Assembly: GCF_019578655.1 (NCBI RefSeq)
Contig: NC_063259.1
Coordinates: forward strand, 5,754,001-5,818,000
Source of the DNA: Ricinus communis
Lineage: Eukaryota > Streptophyta > Magnoliopsida > Malpighiales > Euphorbiaceae
Length of the DNA stretch: 64,000 bases
Direction of reading: 5' to 3'
In this document: in pieces, positions 62,800 to 64,000 of the stretch
Position numbering within the stretch: position 1 is the first letter of the stretch
Layout: every line of letters begins with the position of its first letter
Notes under the pieces: generated by a model
The model's database searches: none
Told to the model about the DNA's origin: nothing
The model's input: only the letters and a program-made list of their open reading frames with translations
Made by a program: the position numbers and the translations under genes

Positions 62800-63600
62800 G
62801 TACAACACTTACAGCGTCCACCTAGGTTCTACCAAGATGTATCATGATTTAAAAGGCATTTATTGGTAGAATGGGATGAAAAAGGATGTGGTAGAGTTTG
62901 TTTCCAAGTATTTGACATGTCAAGATGTTAAGTTGGAGCACCAAAAGCCGTCAGGGTTGTTGCAGCCGCTTCCCATACCGGAGTGAAAATGGAAAAGGAT
63001 TACCATGGATTTCGTGTCAGGTTTACCTAAGACTTTGGCTAGTTACGACTCTATTTAGGTAATTATGGACCGATTGACCAAGTCAGCAAAGTTTCTCCCT
63101 GTAAAGACTACTTATTCCGTGGCTAAGTATGCCAAGCTGTAGCTGGAGAGAATTGTCAGTCTTCACGGCATTCCTGACTCTATAGTGTCTAACAGGGGAC
63201 CGTGATTCATTCGAGGTTTTGAAGGAAGCTACAAGAAGAGCTTGGTACTAGATTGGACTTCAGCACAACCTTTCACCCCTAGACTGATGGACAGTCGGAG
63301 AGGACAATTCAGACCTTGGAAGATAAGCTTTGGATGTGTGCAATAAATTTTGGTAGTCAGCGAGAATGGTACCTTCCATTGATTAAGTTATCTTATAATA
63401 ATAGCTACAATGCGAGCATCGAGATGGCTCCTTACAAGGCACTATACGACAGTAAGTGCAGATCTCCGGTGTGTTGTGAAGAAGTTGGTGAATGGAAGTT
63501 AGCAAGTCCAAAGTTGGTTCAAACTACTTCGGAGAAGATTCCTAGTATCCGTGAGCGATTGAAGACAGCTTTTAATAGGTAGAAGAGTTATGCAAATCTG
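62800..63600 (+). pseudogene. integrase zinc-binding and catalytic core, element B
   Basis: The zinc-binding part (MYHDLKGIYW with a TAG at 62867, then YLTCQDVKLEHQKPSG) precedes the core. The first catalytic Asp is kept in the MDFVSGLPK motif. The second is Asn (AAC at 63191-63193), and the Glu motif DGQSERTIQTLED is kept at about 63289-63327. A TAG at 63280-63282 precedes the DGQ motif and is shared with element A. A TGA after LPIPE near 62984 is not in A, where Arg is retained. Confidence 0.87.
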
Positions 63601-64000
63601 AAGTGGAAGCACATGGAGTTCAGTATTGGGGAGTATGTATTCCTGAAGGTATTCCCTATGCGAGGCATGATGCGGTTCTCTAGGAAAAGACAAGTTGGCC
63701 CCTCGTTATGTGGGACCCCTTAAGATTATTGACAAGATTGGAGAGGTAGCATACAAGTTAGACTTGCCCCCCAATTTCTCGCATGTGCATCCAGTATTTC
63801 ACATATCCATGTTGAGGAAGTACATTTTGGACCCTTCGCACGAGTTGCAACCTCAATATGTGCAAGTGAGCAAAGACTTGACTTCCAAAGAGTGGCCAGT
63901 CATGATCGTGGATACTCAAGTTCGCTAACTGCGCTTTAAGCTTATACCGATGGTTAAGGTGTTGTAGTGGAATCATTCTACTAAGGAGTGTACCTAGAAA
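63601..64000 (+). pseudogene. integrase C-terminus and chromodomain-like tail, element B, cut by window end
   Basis: After MKIL-type core sequence, the C-terminal part reads [20 protein letters not shown]. An extra base near 63684-63688 (GGAAAAG where A has one fewer) then shifts the frame. The shifted frame continues [20 protein letters not shown] in the form MAPRYVGP, then [16 protein letters not shown] and [11 protein letters not shown]. The final residues before the window end resemble the chromodomain of Tekay-type chromoviruses. The gene end, polypurine tract and 3' LTR lie outside the window. Confidence 0.85.

Larger units (their letters stand above)
56390..64000 (+). mobile_element. 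Ty3/gypsy chromovirus, element B, inactive, cut by window end
   Basis: This is the inverted counterpart of element A: 5' LTR 56390-59145, primer site, gag, protease, RT, RNase H, integrase and chromodomain-like tail. The window ends before the polypurine tract and 3' LTR. Coordinates mirror element A with a nearly constant sum of about 89,175-89,190. It shares most inactivating changes with A, and also has its own frameshift and stops. Confidence 0.92.

Overview
The window is repeat-dominated heterochromatin from a flowering-plant nuclear genome. I found no convincing single-copy host gene, tRNA, rRNA or CRISPR array. The plant assignment rests on two decayed Ty3/gypsy chromovirus copies of Tekay/Del type. 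They carry an initiator-tRNA-Met primer site, LTRs running TGTAATACCCG...GTCGTGACA, and a gag-protease-RT-RNaseH-integrase-chromodomain order. About two thirds of the sequence is a degenerate tandem satellite with a 39-bp unit, rich in T/C on one strand. It runs on the + strand to 42478 and on the - strand from 42979 to about 56389.

Layout: satellite 1-3917; unclassified insert 3918-4255; satellite 4256-10184; solo LTR 10185-13345 (-); satellite 13346-14890; insert with a TATA box 14891-15905; satellite 15906-19372; LTR-less gag fragment 19373-20648 (+); satellite 20649-23883; nearly complete but dead Ty3 element A 23884-32794 (-); satellite 32795-39650; AT-rich insert 39651-40325; satellite 40326-42478; a gap of exactly 500 Ns 42479-42978; inverted satellite 42979-56389, with a short flip near 49971-50138; Ty3 element B from about 56390 (+), cut by the window end.

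The main large-scale feature is a giant imperfect inverted repeat. From the gap outward, satellite, 5' LTR and retrotransposon interior on the left reappear in mirror order on the right. Element A (-) and element B (+) share many of the same inactivating changes, so both arms descend from one already-dead insertion. The arms differ by kilobase-scale insertions and deletions and by a few percent of bases. Either this is a real inverted duplication, or two haplotype contigs of one locus were scaffolded head to head across a placeholder gap. The gap length and the unequal ends at the gap favour the second reading, but sequence alone cannot settle it.

The many long open frames across the satellite are a by-product of the unit: 39 is divisible by 3 and the consensus has no stop in any of the three sense frames or in one antisense frame. 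They are not annotated as genes. Boundaries of satellite blocks and decayed domains are read by eye and are good to roughly 5-30 bp. Domain identities come from family motifs read in the sequence, not from a database search.
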